A stretch of DNA of 64,000 nucleotides from Brevundimonas pondensis (GTDB lineage: Bacteria > Pseudomonadota > Alphaproteobacteria > Caulobacterales > Caulobacteraceae). The notes beneath the pieces were generated by a model. It was given only the letters and a program-made list of their open reading frames with translations. It did no database searches and was not told the origin of the DNA. Of this stretch, positions 54,904-62,353 are shown piece after piece (the stretch's first letter is position 1; each line of letters begins with the position of its first letter). The stretch spans positions 1,432,001 to 1,496,000 of the forward strand of contig NZ_CP062006.1 in assembly GCF_017487345.1 (NCBI RefSeq), in the 5' to 3' direction. The position numbers were made by a program, and so were the translations under genes.

Positions 54904-55353
54904 ATGAGCGTGAGTGCGATGAACGCATTAGCGTCTGTGATCGAAGGGGAATCGGTCATGTACCGGCCCACCGACGACGAGCCGTTTATGAACGAGCGGC
55001 AGCTGGCCTATTTCAAGGCCAAGCTTCTGGCGTGGAAGGATGACATCCTCCGCGAATCCAAGGGCACTGTCGTTAATCTGAAAGCCGAAACCGAGAACCA
55101 TCCGGATCTGGTGGACCGGGCCTCGTCGGAATCCGACCGGGCGCTGGAACTTCGGACCCGCGACCGTCAGCGCAAGCTGATCTCCAAGATCGACGACGCC
55201 TTGCGCCGGATCGAGGACGGTTCCTACGGCTATTGCGAGGACACAGGCGAGCCGATCGGTCTGGGGCGGCTGGAAGCCCGCCCGACGGCGACCCTGTCGG
55301 TCGAGGCCCAGGAGCGGCACGAGCGCCGCGAACGGGTTCATCGCGACGACTGA
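54904..55353 (+). CDS. dksA: DksA-type RNA polymerase factor with degenerate zinc finger
   Basis: A 149-residue DksA homologue that binds the RNA polymerase secondary channel with ppGpp. FMNERQLAYFKAKLLAWKDDIL starts the coiled coil; DRASSESDRALELRTRDRQRKLISKIDDAL holds the conserved tip DxxDxA-like region. In the zinc-finger module the sequence is YCEDTGEPIGLGRLEARPTATLSVEAQERH: one of the four usual Cys remains and the other three positions are Thr, Ser or Ala. This is common in alphaproteobacteria. The 172-base gap before it holds no gene I can support. Confidence 0.93.
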   Translation: MSVSAMNALASVIEGESVMYRPTDDEPFMNERQLAYFKAKLLAWKDDILRESKGTVVNLKAETENHPDLVDRASSESDRALELRTRDRQRKLISKIDDALRRIEDGSYGYCEDTGEPIGLGRLEARPTATLSVEAQERHERRERVHRDD

Positions 55354-55479
55354 GCGGCCGTCGCCGGCAAGGTGACGAAAAATTCGGGAAATGCCCCAAG
55401 TTGAGCCATGTTGCGATGCAATATGGGGCGGGTCGGCATGATTTTGCTGTCGATCCGCTAACTCTACCAAGGATTCTTC

Positions 55480-55848
55480 ATGACCCGTTTTCTCGTCTCC
55501 CTGTCGGCTGTCAGCCTGTTGGCCCTGGGCGCCTGCGCTCAAACGCCCGCGCCGAATCTGGAGCCGGCGAAGCCTGTGGTCGGTCAGGTGGTCGAGAAGA
55601 CCGTCTTCGTGGCGGCTGACGTCCAGCCCTGCACCGCTGGGGTGGCGCGCACGACCTGTCTGCAGGTGCGCGAAGCCGAGGATCAGCCCTGGACGCTGCA
55701 CTACTTCGGCTATGAGGGCTTCCAGCATCAGCCGGGCGTGGAGTACCGCCTGCGCGTTCGCGGCACGCCCGTGGCCAACCCGCCGGCCGACGCCTCGTCC
55801 GTGCATTGGTCGTTGATCGAGATTCTGGACCAGAAGCCCAAGCGCTGA
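55480..55848 (+). CDS. Small lipoprotein with DUF4377-like domain
   Basis: A 122-residue lipoprotein (lipobox ALGAC, Cys19). The mature part has VAADVQPCTAGVARTTCLQVRE, YFGYEGFQHQPGVEYRLRVRG, and SSVHWSLIEIL, the pattern of DUF4377, often found with HslJ/META domains. Two further cysteines may form a disulfide. The function is unknown; a cell-envelope role is likely. Confidence 0.78.
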   Translation: MTRFLVSLSAVSLLALGACAQTPAPNLEPAKPVVGQVVEKTVFVAADVQPCTAGVARTTCLQVREAEDQPWTLHYFGYEGFQHQPGVEYRLRVRGTPVANPPADASSVHWSLIEILDQKPKR

Positions 55849-55871
55849 TTGGGATTAGGCGCGGGCGTCTC

Positions 55872-55904
55872 TTGACTTCGATCGAGACGTGATCGACCTA
55901 GACC
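55872..55904 (+). promoter_or_regulatory. Candidate gltX promoter
   Basis: TTGACT at 55872-55877 is a good -35 hexamer. The -10 is unclear: GACCTA (55895-55900) gives a 17-base spacer, and CCTAGACC at 55897-55904 resembles the Caulobacter GCTANAWC element but at a longer distance. The gltX start is 140 bases further. Confidence 0.35.
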
Positions 55905-56039
55905 CCTGTCGGAACGGCGTCGCATCCTGCGGGGTGGGACGCCTTTTCGGCGTTTTCAAAGACTGGACGCTCTGCCCGGATCGCCAAGGTTCGCGGCGGG
56001 CCGCCCGGCCGCCTTCGCTTTCAGGCTCGCAGGATCCTC

Positions 56040-57374
56040 ATGTCCGTCAAGGTTCGTTTCGCCCCGTCGCCCACGGGTAAGCTGCACGTCGGCAATGTCC
56101 GCACCGCTCTGGTGAACTGGCTGTTCGCCAAGGGGCAGGGCGGCGCGTTCGTTCTGCGCATCGACGACACCGACCTGGCGCGCTCGACGCAAGAGTATGA
56201 AGACGGAATCGAGACCGACCTGACCTGGCTGGGTCTGGCCTGGGACGAGCGTTACAACCAGTCCAAGCGGTTCGACCGTTATGAGGAGGCCGCCGCGCGC
56301 CTGAAGGCGTCGGGCCGTCTCTACGCCTGTTACGAGACTTCCGAGGAACTGGATCGCCGCCGCAAGGTGCAGCTGTCGCGGGGCCTACCGCCCATCTATG
56401 ACCGCGCCGCCCTGCTGCTGACCGAGGCCGAGAAGGCCGCCTATGAGGCCGAGGGCCGCCGCCCGCACTGGCGCTTCAAGCTGGAAGGCAAGCGCGTCGC
56501 CTGGGAGGATCTGGCGCGTGGTCACGCCGAGGTGGACACCGCCTCGATGTCGGACCCGGTGCTGATCCGCGAGGACGGCCTGTTCCTCTATACCCTGCCG
56601 TCGGTCGTCGATGACATCGACATGGACATCACCCACATCATCCGGGGCGAGGACCACGTCACCAACACCGGGGCGCAGATCGAGATCTTTGAGGCCCTGA
56701 ACGCCAAGGTGCCGGGCTTTGCTCACATGCCGCTGCTGGTCGGGGCAGACGGCGCGGCCCTGTCCAAGCGTCTGGGCTCGCTGTCGATCAGCGACATGCG
56801 CGACCAGGGCTATGAGCCGATCGCCATCACCAGCCACCTGGGCAAGATCGGCACCTCGGACAATCTGGAGGTCGCGCCGTCGGTCGAGGCCCTGGGCCAG
56901 GCCTTCGCCTTTTCCAAGATGGGCCGTTCGCCGGCGCGCTACGACACCGCCGACCTGGACCGTCTGAACGCCCAGGCTCTGCATGGGATGACCTATGCCG
57001 AGGCGCAGCCGCGTCTGGCGGCGCTGGGCGCTGATCTGGGCGAGGTGTTCTGGGACACGGTGCGGGGCAATCTGAACAAGTTCGCCGACGTGGCCGATAT
57101 GGCCAGGATCGTCACGGGTCCGGTGACGCCGGTGATCGAGGACGCCGCCTTCGCCGCCGCTGCCTTGGAAGTCCTGCCCGAGGTCATCGACGCGGGCGCC
57201 TGGTCGGCGTGGACGGCGGCGGTGAAGGACAAGACCGGCGCCAAGGGCAAGGGCCTGTTCATGCCGCTGCGTCTGGCCCTGACCGGACAGGCGCACGGAC
57301 CGGACATGGCGGCCATGGCGCCCCTGATCGGGCGCGAAGCCATCGTGCGTCGCCTGAAGGGCGAGGCGGGCTGA
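56040..57374 (+). CDS. gltX: Glutamyl-tRNA synthetase (non-canonical copy type)
   Basis: A 444-residue class I synthetase. The HIGH motif is PSPTGKLHVGNVRTALVNWLFA and the KMSKS-like loop is AALSKRLGSLSI. A glutamate-binding RIDDTD and the anticodon-binding C-terminal helical domain are present. Alphaproteobacteria frequently have two GltX forms, one charging tRNA-Gln; this one is near the shorter type. The true tRNA preference is not visible from sequence alone. Confidence 0.95.
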   Translation: MSVKVRFAPSPTGKLHVGNVRTALVNWLFAKGQGGAFVLRIDDTDLARSTQEYEDGIETDLTWLGLAWDERYNQSKRFDRYEEAAARLKASGRLYACYETSEELDRRRKVQLSRGLPPIYDRAALLLTEAEKAAYEAEGRRPHWRFKLEGKRVAWEDLARGHAEVDTASMSDPVLIREDGLFLYTLPSVVDDIDMDITHIIRGEDHVTNTGAQIEIFEALNAKVPGFAHMPLLVGADGAALSKRLGSLSISDMRDQGYEPIAITSHLGKIGTSDNLEVAPSVEALGQAFAFSKMGRSPARYDTADLDRLNAQALHGMTYAEAQPRLAALGADLGEVFWDTVRGNLNKFADVADMARIVTGPVTPVIEDAAFAAAALEVLPEVIDAGAWSAWTAAVKDKTGAKGKGLFMPLRLALTGQAHGPDMAAMAPLIGREAIVRRLKGEAG

Positions 57375-57399
57375 GCCTTCGAACTGATGTGGATACAAG

Positions 57400-57431
57400 A
57401 AAGGCCGCCTTCTCACGAAGGCGGCCTTTTT
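57400..57431 (+). terminator. Intrinsic terminator after gltX
   Basis: Arms aaaggccgccttc (57400-57412) and gaaggcggccttt (57417-57429) pair over 13 bases with loop TCAC, followed by further T residues. It terminates gltX and, through the A-run on the other side, possibly the convergent small gene too. Confidence 0.92.
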
Positions 57432-57452
57432 CGTTTCAGACCTGTGGCTGGA

Positions 57453-57746
57453 TCAGCCGGCGTTGCAGGTCGCCAGGGCCTGTGCATCCAGGGCTTCGCC
57501 CTTGTAGCTGAAGGCCGTGACCGGGCCGAGCTTGGCGACCACACGGCGGCAGGCGCGGGCGGCGGGCTGGTTGGTTCCGCCCGAGGCGGTGCAGGACGCG
57601 CCTTCGCAGCGCCAGGCGGCGCCATCGACGATGACGCGGCCGGCCGGCGCCTTGGCCGCGTCGGCCAGGGTCAGGCTGGTGGCCGGGGCGTCGGCGAAGG
57701 CAGGGGTGGCCGCAAACAGAAGGGCGGCGGCGAGAAGAGCACGCAT
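57453..57746 (-). CDS. Small secreted protein with paired cysteines
   Basis: A 97-residue protein with signal peptide (MRALLAAALLFAATPAFA) and a mature part of 79 residues holding WRCEGASCTASGGTNQPAARACRRVVAKLGPV and a final Cys. Four cysteines suggest two disulfides in the periplasm. Similar short proteins are common in Caulobacterales. Function is unknown. The frame is open to 57818, but 57746 gives the signal peptide. Confidence 0.75.
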   Translation of the reverse strand: MRALLAAALLFAATPAFADAPATSLTLADAAKAPAGRVIVDGAAWRCEGASCTASGGTNQPAARACRRVVAKLGPVTAFSYKGEALDAQALATCNAG

Positions 57747-57863
57747 AGGCAAGTCTCCGAAATGGGTAGGGCGCACGCCCTTGTGACGCCATAGTCCGTT
57801 TTCTTTGGAAACTGTCAATGCGGTTTCGAGGTAACGGATCGGCGTTTACTGACCCACGTTTAC

Positions 57864-58469
57864 TTACCGATGATCATGTTTCAAGTGCGGCGTATCGTCA
57901 GCCTTTTTCATGGCGATGACGGCTTCTTCGACAGTGTCGACGCTGATGTAGGCGTCGAGGAAACTGGCAGGCGTCATGCCTTCGCTCACGCTGTGACGGA
58001 TCAGGGCGAAATAGTTTTCCCAGAAACCGTTCAGGTTCAGGAAGATGACCGGCTTGGCGTGCAGGTCCAGGCGCTTCCACGACAGCAGTTCGATGGCTTC
58101 TTCCAGGGTGCCGATGCCGCCCGGCGCCACGACGAAGACGTCAGATTGATCGTACATCAGCTGCTTGCGTTCGTGCATCGAGGTGACGACCACGGTCTCC
58201 ACGTCGTCGAACAGACGTTCACGACTGCGCAAAAAGGCAGGCATGATGCCGACGACCCGGCCGCCAGCTTCGTGCGCCGCGCGGGCCGAGGCGCCCATCA
58301 GGCCCACGCCGCCGCCGCCATAGACCAGGCGCCATCCGGCCTCGGCCGTCGCCTTGCCGAAGGCGCTGGCGGCCTGGACGTACTGCGGATCAGCCCCGTC
58401 GGACGAACCGCAGAACAGGCAGACCGAACGGCCGTCGAAGGGGGCGATGGTGGCGGGCGGCAAAGACAT
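57864..58469 (-). CDS. LOG-family protein (cytokinin riboside phosphoribohydrolase-like)
   Basis: A 201-residue Rossmann-fold protein. The LOG signature is PGGIGTLEE, with GGGGVGLMGASARAA and MHERKQLMYDQSDVFV. Enzymes of the family remove ribose 5-phosphate from nucleotide substrates (LOG or PpnN-like). The start at 58469 gives the normal length. It is divergent from the lipoprotein gene. Confidence 0.9.
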   Translation of the reverse strand: MSLPPATIAPFDGRSVCLFCGSSDGADPQYVQAASAFGKATAEAGWRLVYGGGGVGLMGASARAAHEAGGRVVGIMPAFLRSRERLFDDVETVVVTSMHERKQLMYDQSDVFVVAPGGIGTLEEAIELLSWKRLDLHAKPVIFLNLNGFWENYFALIRHSVSEGMTPASFLDAYISVDTVEEAVIAMKKADDTPHLKHDHR

Positions 58470-58551
58470 GGGGCCTCGATACAGGAAGGAAGACAGGGCG
58501 GCGTCGGCCGCGCTATCTGAGGAGAACAGGCATATCGCTACGCGGGTCAGG

Positions 58552-59289
58552 ATGAAACGTCGGATTGTTGTCGCAGGAATGGCGATCGTGCTTTCGCTTG
58601 CGGGTTGCAAGGCTGCGGTTGAACGCCCGAGCGGCGAAGCAGCCAGCGAAGAAGGCGGCTGGACGGCCGCGCCGCGTATTCGCGCTGTTGAACAGCAGCG
58701 CGAAGGTCTGGTGGTCAGGGGGGAAGCGTCCCCGGGGGCCCGGGTGGTGCTGCGAGGCGGCCCAGATACGGCCTATGCCGCAGCGGCGGACGTCGCCGGA
58801 CGATTCGAACTGAGGATCGCCGCGTTGGAAACGGCCATGGTCCTGATTCCCGAGGTGCAGATTGGCCAGGATTCGACGCCGGGACGTGAACGGTTGCTGG
58901 TGGCGGACGAGGGGAGATTGGCGGCGCTTTTGATGGAGGGCGGCGCCAGTCGTCGTCTTTCGGCCGGACCTGCGCTGGACTCGATCGACGGCGACGGGCG
59001 CGGACTGGTGGCGAGCGGGCGCGCCGCCACAGGGACGCAGGTTCAGATCGCCCTGGAGGGCGGGCCGGAGGCGTCAGTCAGCGTGGATGACGGCGGGCGT
59101 TGGATCATGGCCTTGCCGAGCACCGCCGACCGCCCTGTGACGGTGACGGTGAACGGCGTGGCCTTTGCGTATCCGGGGCCAGCGAACAGGGAGAGCCTGG
59201 ATCGGGTCGAGCGCGTTGGCGAAGGCTGGCGAATGACGCGGGCCTTGTCTTCGGCTGCACGCCAGACCAGCTGGTTCCCTGATGCCTGA
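58552..59289 (+). CDS. Lipoprotein with two Ig-like repeats
   Basis: A 245-residue lipoprotein (lipobox SLAGC, about Cys19). Two related segments, near residues 42-90 and 150-190, share the layout GLVVRGEASPGARVVLRGG and GLVASGRAATGTQVQIALEGG followed by a DxxGRF/DDGGRW step; these look like bacterial Ig-like beta-sandwich modules. The C-terminus is Arg/Ser-rich. A peptidoglycan or surface role is possible. Function is unknown. Confidence 0.75.
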   Translation: MKRRIVVAGMAIVLSLAGCKAAVERPSGEAASEEGGWTAAPRIRAVEQQREGLVVRGEASPGARVVLRGGPDTAYAAAADVAGRFELRIAALETAMVLIPEVQIGQDSTPGRERLLVADEGRLAALLMEGGASRRLSAGPALDSIDGDGRGLVASGRAATGTQVQIALEGGPEASVSVDDGGRWIMALPSTADRPVTVTVNGVAFAYPGPANRESLDRVERVGEGWRMTRALSSAARQTSWFPDA

Positions 59290-59391
59290 TTGTGCCACTT
59301 CAGGACAATTTACGTTTGATTAACCAAACCGGTTGAACAAGGTCATGTCTTCATTTTCTTCGAGGACACCCACCATCACCGAACGACTTTC

Positions 59392-59421
59392 GGCCCGGCG
59401 CACATGCACCGGGCCTTTTTT
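59392..59421 (+). terminator. Intrinsic terminator between lipoprotein and efflux locus
   Basis: Arms ggcccgg (59392-59398) and ccgggcc (59409-59415) with a 10-base loop are followed by TTTTTT. This isolates the metal-efflux operon from the lipoprotein gene 100 bases upstream. The stretch 59290-59391 contains no gene, apart from a TTAACC motif at 59319. Confidence 0.9.
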
Positions 59422-59523
59422 CTGTGACAGCTCGAGCCGCGATCAGTAGCGGCTGTGTCCATTTGTCTCTCGGCGCGAACAGACCATGCGTTGAGTTTGA
59501 TATGCCGGATGCTAGAAAGCACG

Positions 59524-59867
59524 CATGGAACGACGCCATGCGACATCGCGATGGGGGCTCGCGCTGGTCGCGATGCTCTTTGCGCTGTTCGTTCGTCAGC
59601 CCGGCGATGAACGCTGTCGCCTGTGCAGTCGAAATGGACCCGGCCCATGTTTCGGCATCGGCTGACAAGGGCGAAACTCACAAGAGCGGCGGCGACGCCA
59701 TGCATGGCGCTGGCGGCCACAGTCATTGCCATCATGGTCTGAAAGAGCCGTCCGAGTTGCAGGTTTCTTCTGCGATGGTTTTCGCTCCCGTTTCTCAGAC
59801 GCCTGACGTGGACGACCGCAGCCCGTCATTTGCGCCCGAAGGCTTGATACGGCCTCCCAGAGCCTGA
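59524..59867 (+). pseudogene. Secreted histidine-rich protein gene with apparent frameshift
   Basis: Beginning at ATG 59524, one frame reads MERRHATSRWGLALVAMLFALF, a good signal-peptide start, and then degenerates. The frame one base later reads SPAMNAVACAVEMDPAHVSASADKG and continues to a His-rich stretch (HGAGGHSHCHHG) and stop at 59867. Dropping one base in ttcgttcg (59588-59595) would join both parts. Small His-rich secreted proteins are often located before czc efflux genes in this group and could bind metal. It may be a real frameshift, a sequencing error or programmed slippage. Confidence 0.6.
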
Positions 59868-59927
59868 CGCGATCCCCGCACGCCTGAAGCGTGCGCTTCG
59901 TTGTCAGATCATCTGGGAAGTTGAATC

Positions 59928-61181
59928 ATGCTCTCTTCATATCGCCTACCGCCGCGTCTCGCGGCCGGTTGGGCGCTGGCCGCTGCGGCGGCCCTGTTCG
60001 CCGGCCCTGCCTGGGCCGACCCGGCGCCATCGTATGCTGTCTTGCTGGAACGGATCGGGCAGACACCGTCCGTTGTCGAAGCCGAAGCCCTGGGCGAAGC
60101 CGCCGAAGCGCGGGTCCGGCAGGCGCGCGCCCGGCCGAATCCGGCACTGTCCGTTGATATTGAGAACGTCGCCGGATCGGGGCCGTACGCCGGTTTCGAC
60201 GGCGGTGATCTCAGTCTGTCGCTCACGCAGGGGTTGGAGCTGTGGGGGCGCAGGTCCGCTCGCGTGAACGTTGCCCGTGCGGAGTCGGACGCCGCCATCC
60301 TGCGGCGTGACCTGACGCTGACCGACACGGCGGCGCGGCTGGCCCTTGTCTACGCAGAGGCGGAAGCGGCCCAGCGTCGGGCGCTGCTGTCAGAAGAGGC
60401 CTTGTCCCTGGCCTTGGCTGATGCACGTGCGGCCCTGGCCCTGGTAGAGGAGGGGCGAGAGCCCCTTCTGCGCGGCATCCAGGCCGAAAGCGAGGCTGCG
60501 GCGGCGCGGGCGGCTCTGGACGAAGCTGAAGCGGAACGCGCAGCCGCCCTGGCGCGATTGAATGCGATCGCCATGTTGCCTGACCCGGCCACGTCGATCG
60601 AGACAAGTCTGCTGGATGCGTCCGCTGCCGGGCTTGCAGGAGAGGATCGGCTTTCCCCGGCTGTGCGTGTGGCCGAGGCCGAAGCCATTGTGGCCGGGCG
60701 ACGCGTCGCCGTGGAACGCATCAACAGCCGTCCCGATGTGACAGCCAGCCTCGGAATGACGCGGTTCGGCGTGGAGGATCAGACGGCCCTGACCTTCGGC
60801 GTCAGTCTGCCTCTGCCCTTGTTCGACCGGAACCGGGGAAACATCGACGCCGCCCGCGCCGAGTTTCGCGCGGCGGAAGCGCGGGTGAGCCAGGCCCGTC
60901 AGCAGGCGAGCGCGGATCGATCGGCGGCTGTGGCCAGGCTGGGCTCATCTGGCAGTCGCGTCGCGGCGGCCGATGCGGGCGTGACCTCCGCCGAAGAGGC
61001 CTATCGCTTGTCGCGCATCGGCGCTGAGGCCGGCCGTATTTCGCAACTGGAGCTGCGCGCCGGACGCGCTGCCCTGATCAACGCGCGGTCTGCGGCCGTG
61101 GACGCTCGCCTGGCGAGGGTTCGCGCCGAGATCGACCTGGCGCGCCTGGAAGGCCGCGCTCCCTTTGAAGGAAAACACTGA
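59928..61181 (+). CDS. czcC: Outer-membrane efflux protein of the CzcC/TolC type
   Basis: A 417-residue TolC-family protein with signal peptide (cleavage after AWA, about residue 34). Two internally related halves with long helices are seen (VVEAEALGEAAEARVRQARARPNPALSVDIEN). It forms the outer-membrane duct of a tripartite RND pump. Its stop overlaps the czcB start by one base. Confidence 0.92.
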   Translation: MLSSYRLPPRLAAGWALAAAAALFAGPAWADPAPSYAVLLERIGQTPSVVEAEALGEAAEARVRQARARPNPALSVDIENVAGSGPYAGFDGGDLSLSLTQGLELWGRRSARVNVARAESDAAILRRDLTLTDTAARLALVYAEAEAAQRRALLSEEALSLALADARAALALVEEGREPLLRGIQAESEAAAARAALDEAEAERAAALARLNAIAMLPDPATSIETSLLDASAAGLAGEDRLSPAVRVAEAEAIVAGRRVAVERINSRPDVTASLGMTRFGVEDQTALTFGVSLPLPLFDRNRGNIDAARAEFRAAEARVSQARQQASADRSAAVARLGSSGSRVAAADAGVTSAEEAYRLSRIGAEAGRISQLELRAGRAALINARSAAVDARLARVRAEIDLARLEGRAPFEGKH

Positions 61182-62341
61182 TGCTCAAGCTGTCATCCAA
61201 CAGGAAGGCCCTGATCGCCGGCGCCGCAGTCCTCGGCCTGCTCGGAGCAGGCGGGCTGTATCTGACGCTTTCCCCGTCCGCTTCGGAGGCGCCTGTCCTC
61301 GACGAGGGCGAAACCCTTGCGCATGCGGCCCCCGAAGGCGTCATTGAATTGACGCCGGCGCAACAGCGTGCGGCAGGCGTCGAGGTCGTCGCCGTCGCCC
61401 GCGGCGGGGGCAGCGAAATCCGCCTGTCCGGCCGGGTGGAGCCCATGGTCGATGCTCGCGCTGCTGTTTCAGCGGCCGTCGGCGGTCGGGTGGAACGGGT
61501 GCTGGTCGCGCCGGGGCAGTCCGTGCGCGCGGGTCAGGCCCTGGCGGTGATGGTCAGCGGCGAGGCGGCCAGCCTAAGCGCCGAGGTCGACGCCGCCCAG
61601 GCCGCCGCCATCGCGGCGGAACAAGCGCATGACCGGGATGAGGATCTGGCCGACCTCGGCGTAGTGGCGCGTCGCGAAGCCGAGGTGTCCCATGCCCAGG
61701 CCGCAAGCGCGCAAGCGGTGGCGCGTGCTGCTCGCGCACGGGCGGCGGCGGCGGGTTCACCCAGCGCCTCGGGACGTTTCAACGTCGTCAGTCCGATCGC
61801 GGGCGTGGTCAGCTCAGTCCAGACCGGGCCCGGCGGGTTCATGCCCCAGGGCGGCGTCGTGGCCGAGGTCACCAATCCATCGCGGGTCGAGGTGGTGTTC
61901 AATGCGCCGGCCGCGCTGGCCTCAAGCGTGGGTGTGGGGGCGACTTTGCGGGTCAACGGCCCCCAGGGCGAGTTCGAGGCCGTAGTGACGGGCGTGGCGG
62001 CCGGCGCCGGTCGAGAAAGCGGGGCGACAGTCATCCGGGCGCGAACTGCAGGCGGCGGCTTGCCGCCGGCCGGCGCGGCGGTGGCGGGAGTCATCATCAC
62101 TGGCGAATCGCTAGGCGGCTTCTTTGTGCCGTCCGAGGCGGTGCAGACCGTGGATGGAGGGGCCGTGGTCTTTGTTCAGGTTGACGGAGGTTTCCGCGCT
62201 CAACCCGTCCTCACGGGGCGACAGGCGGGGGGGCGAACCGAGATCCTTCGCGGTCTGACCGGGACCGAGCGCGTCGCTTCGACCAACGCCTTCCTGCTCA
62301 AGGCCGAACTGGCCAAGGGCGAAGCCGAGCACGGTCACTAG
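61181..62341 (+). CDS. czcB: RND periplasmic adaptor of the CzcB type
   Basis: A 386-residue membrane-fusion protein with an N-terminal hydrophobic anchor (about 10-27). The lipoyl half VSAAVGGRVERVLVAPGQSVRAGQALAVM, a helical hairpin (AQAAAIAAEQAHDRDEDLADLGVVARREAEVSHAQAASAQ) and a beta-barrel RFNVVSPIAGVVSSVQTGPGG are present. It links CzcA to CzcC. The His-rich C-terminal end (GEAEHGH) is short and could bind metal. Confidence 0.92.
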   Translation: MLKLSSNRKALIAGAAVLGLLGAGGLYLTLSPSASEAPVLDEGETLAHAAPEGVIELTPAQQRAAGVEVVAVARGGGSEIRLSGRVEPMVDARAAVSAAVGGRVERVLVAPGQSVRAGQALAVMVSGEAASLSAEVDAAQAAAIAAEQAHDRDEDLADLGVVARREAEVSHAQAASAQAVARAARARAAAAGSPSASGRFNVVSPIAGVVSSVQTGPGGFMPQGGVVAEVTNPSRVEVVFNAPAALASSVGVGATLRVNGPQGEFEAVVTGVAAGAGRESGATVIRARTAGGGLPPAGAAVAGVIITGESLGGFFVPSEAVQTVDGGAVVFVQVDGGFRAQPVLTGRQAGGRTEILRGLTGTERVASTNAFLLKAELAKGEAEHGH

Positions 62342-62353
62342 GGGAGGGCGATC

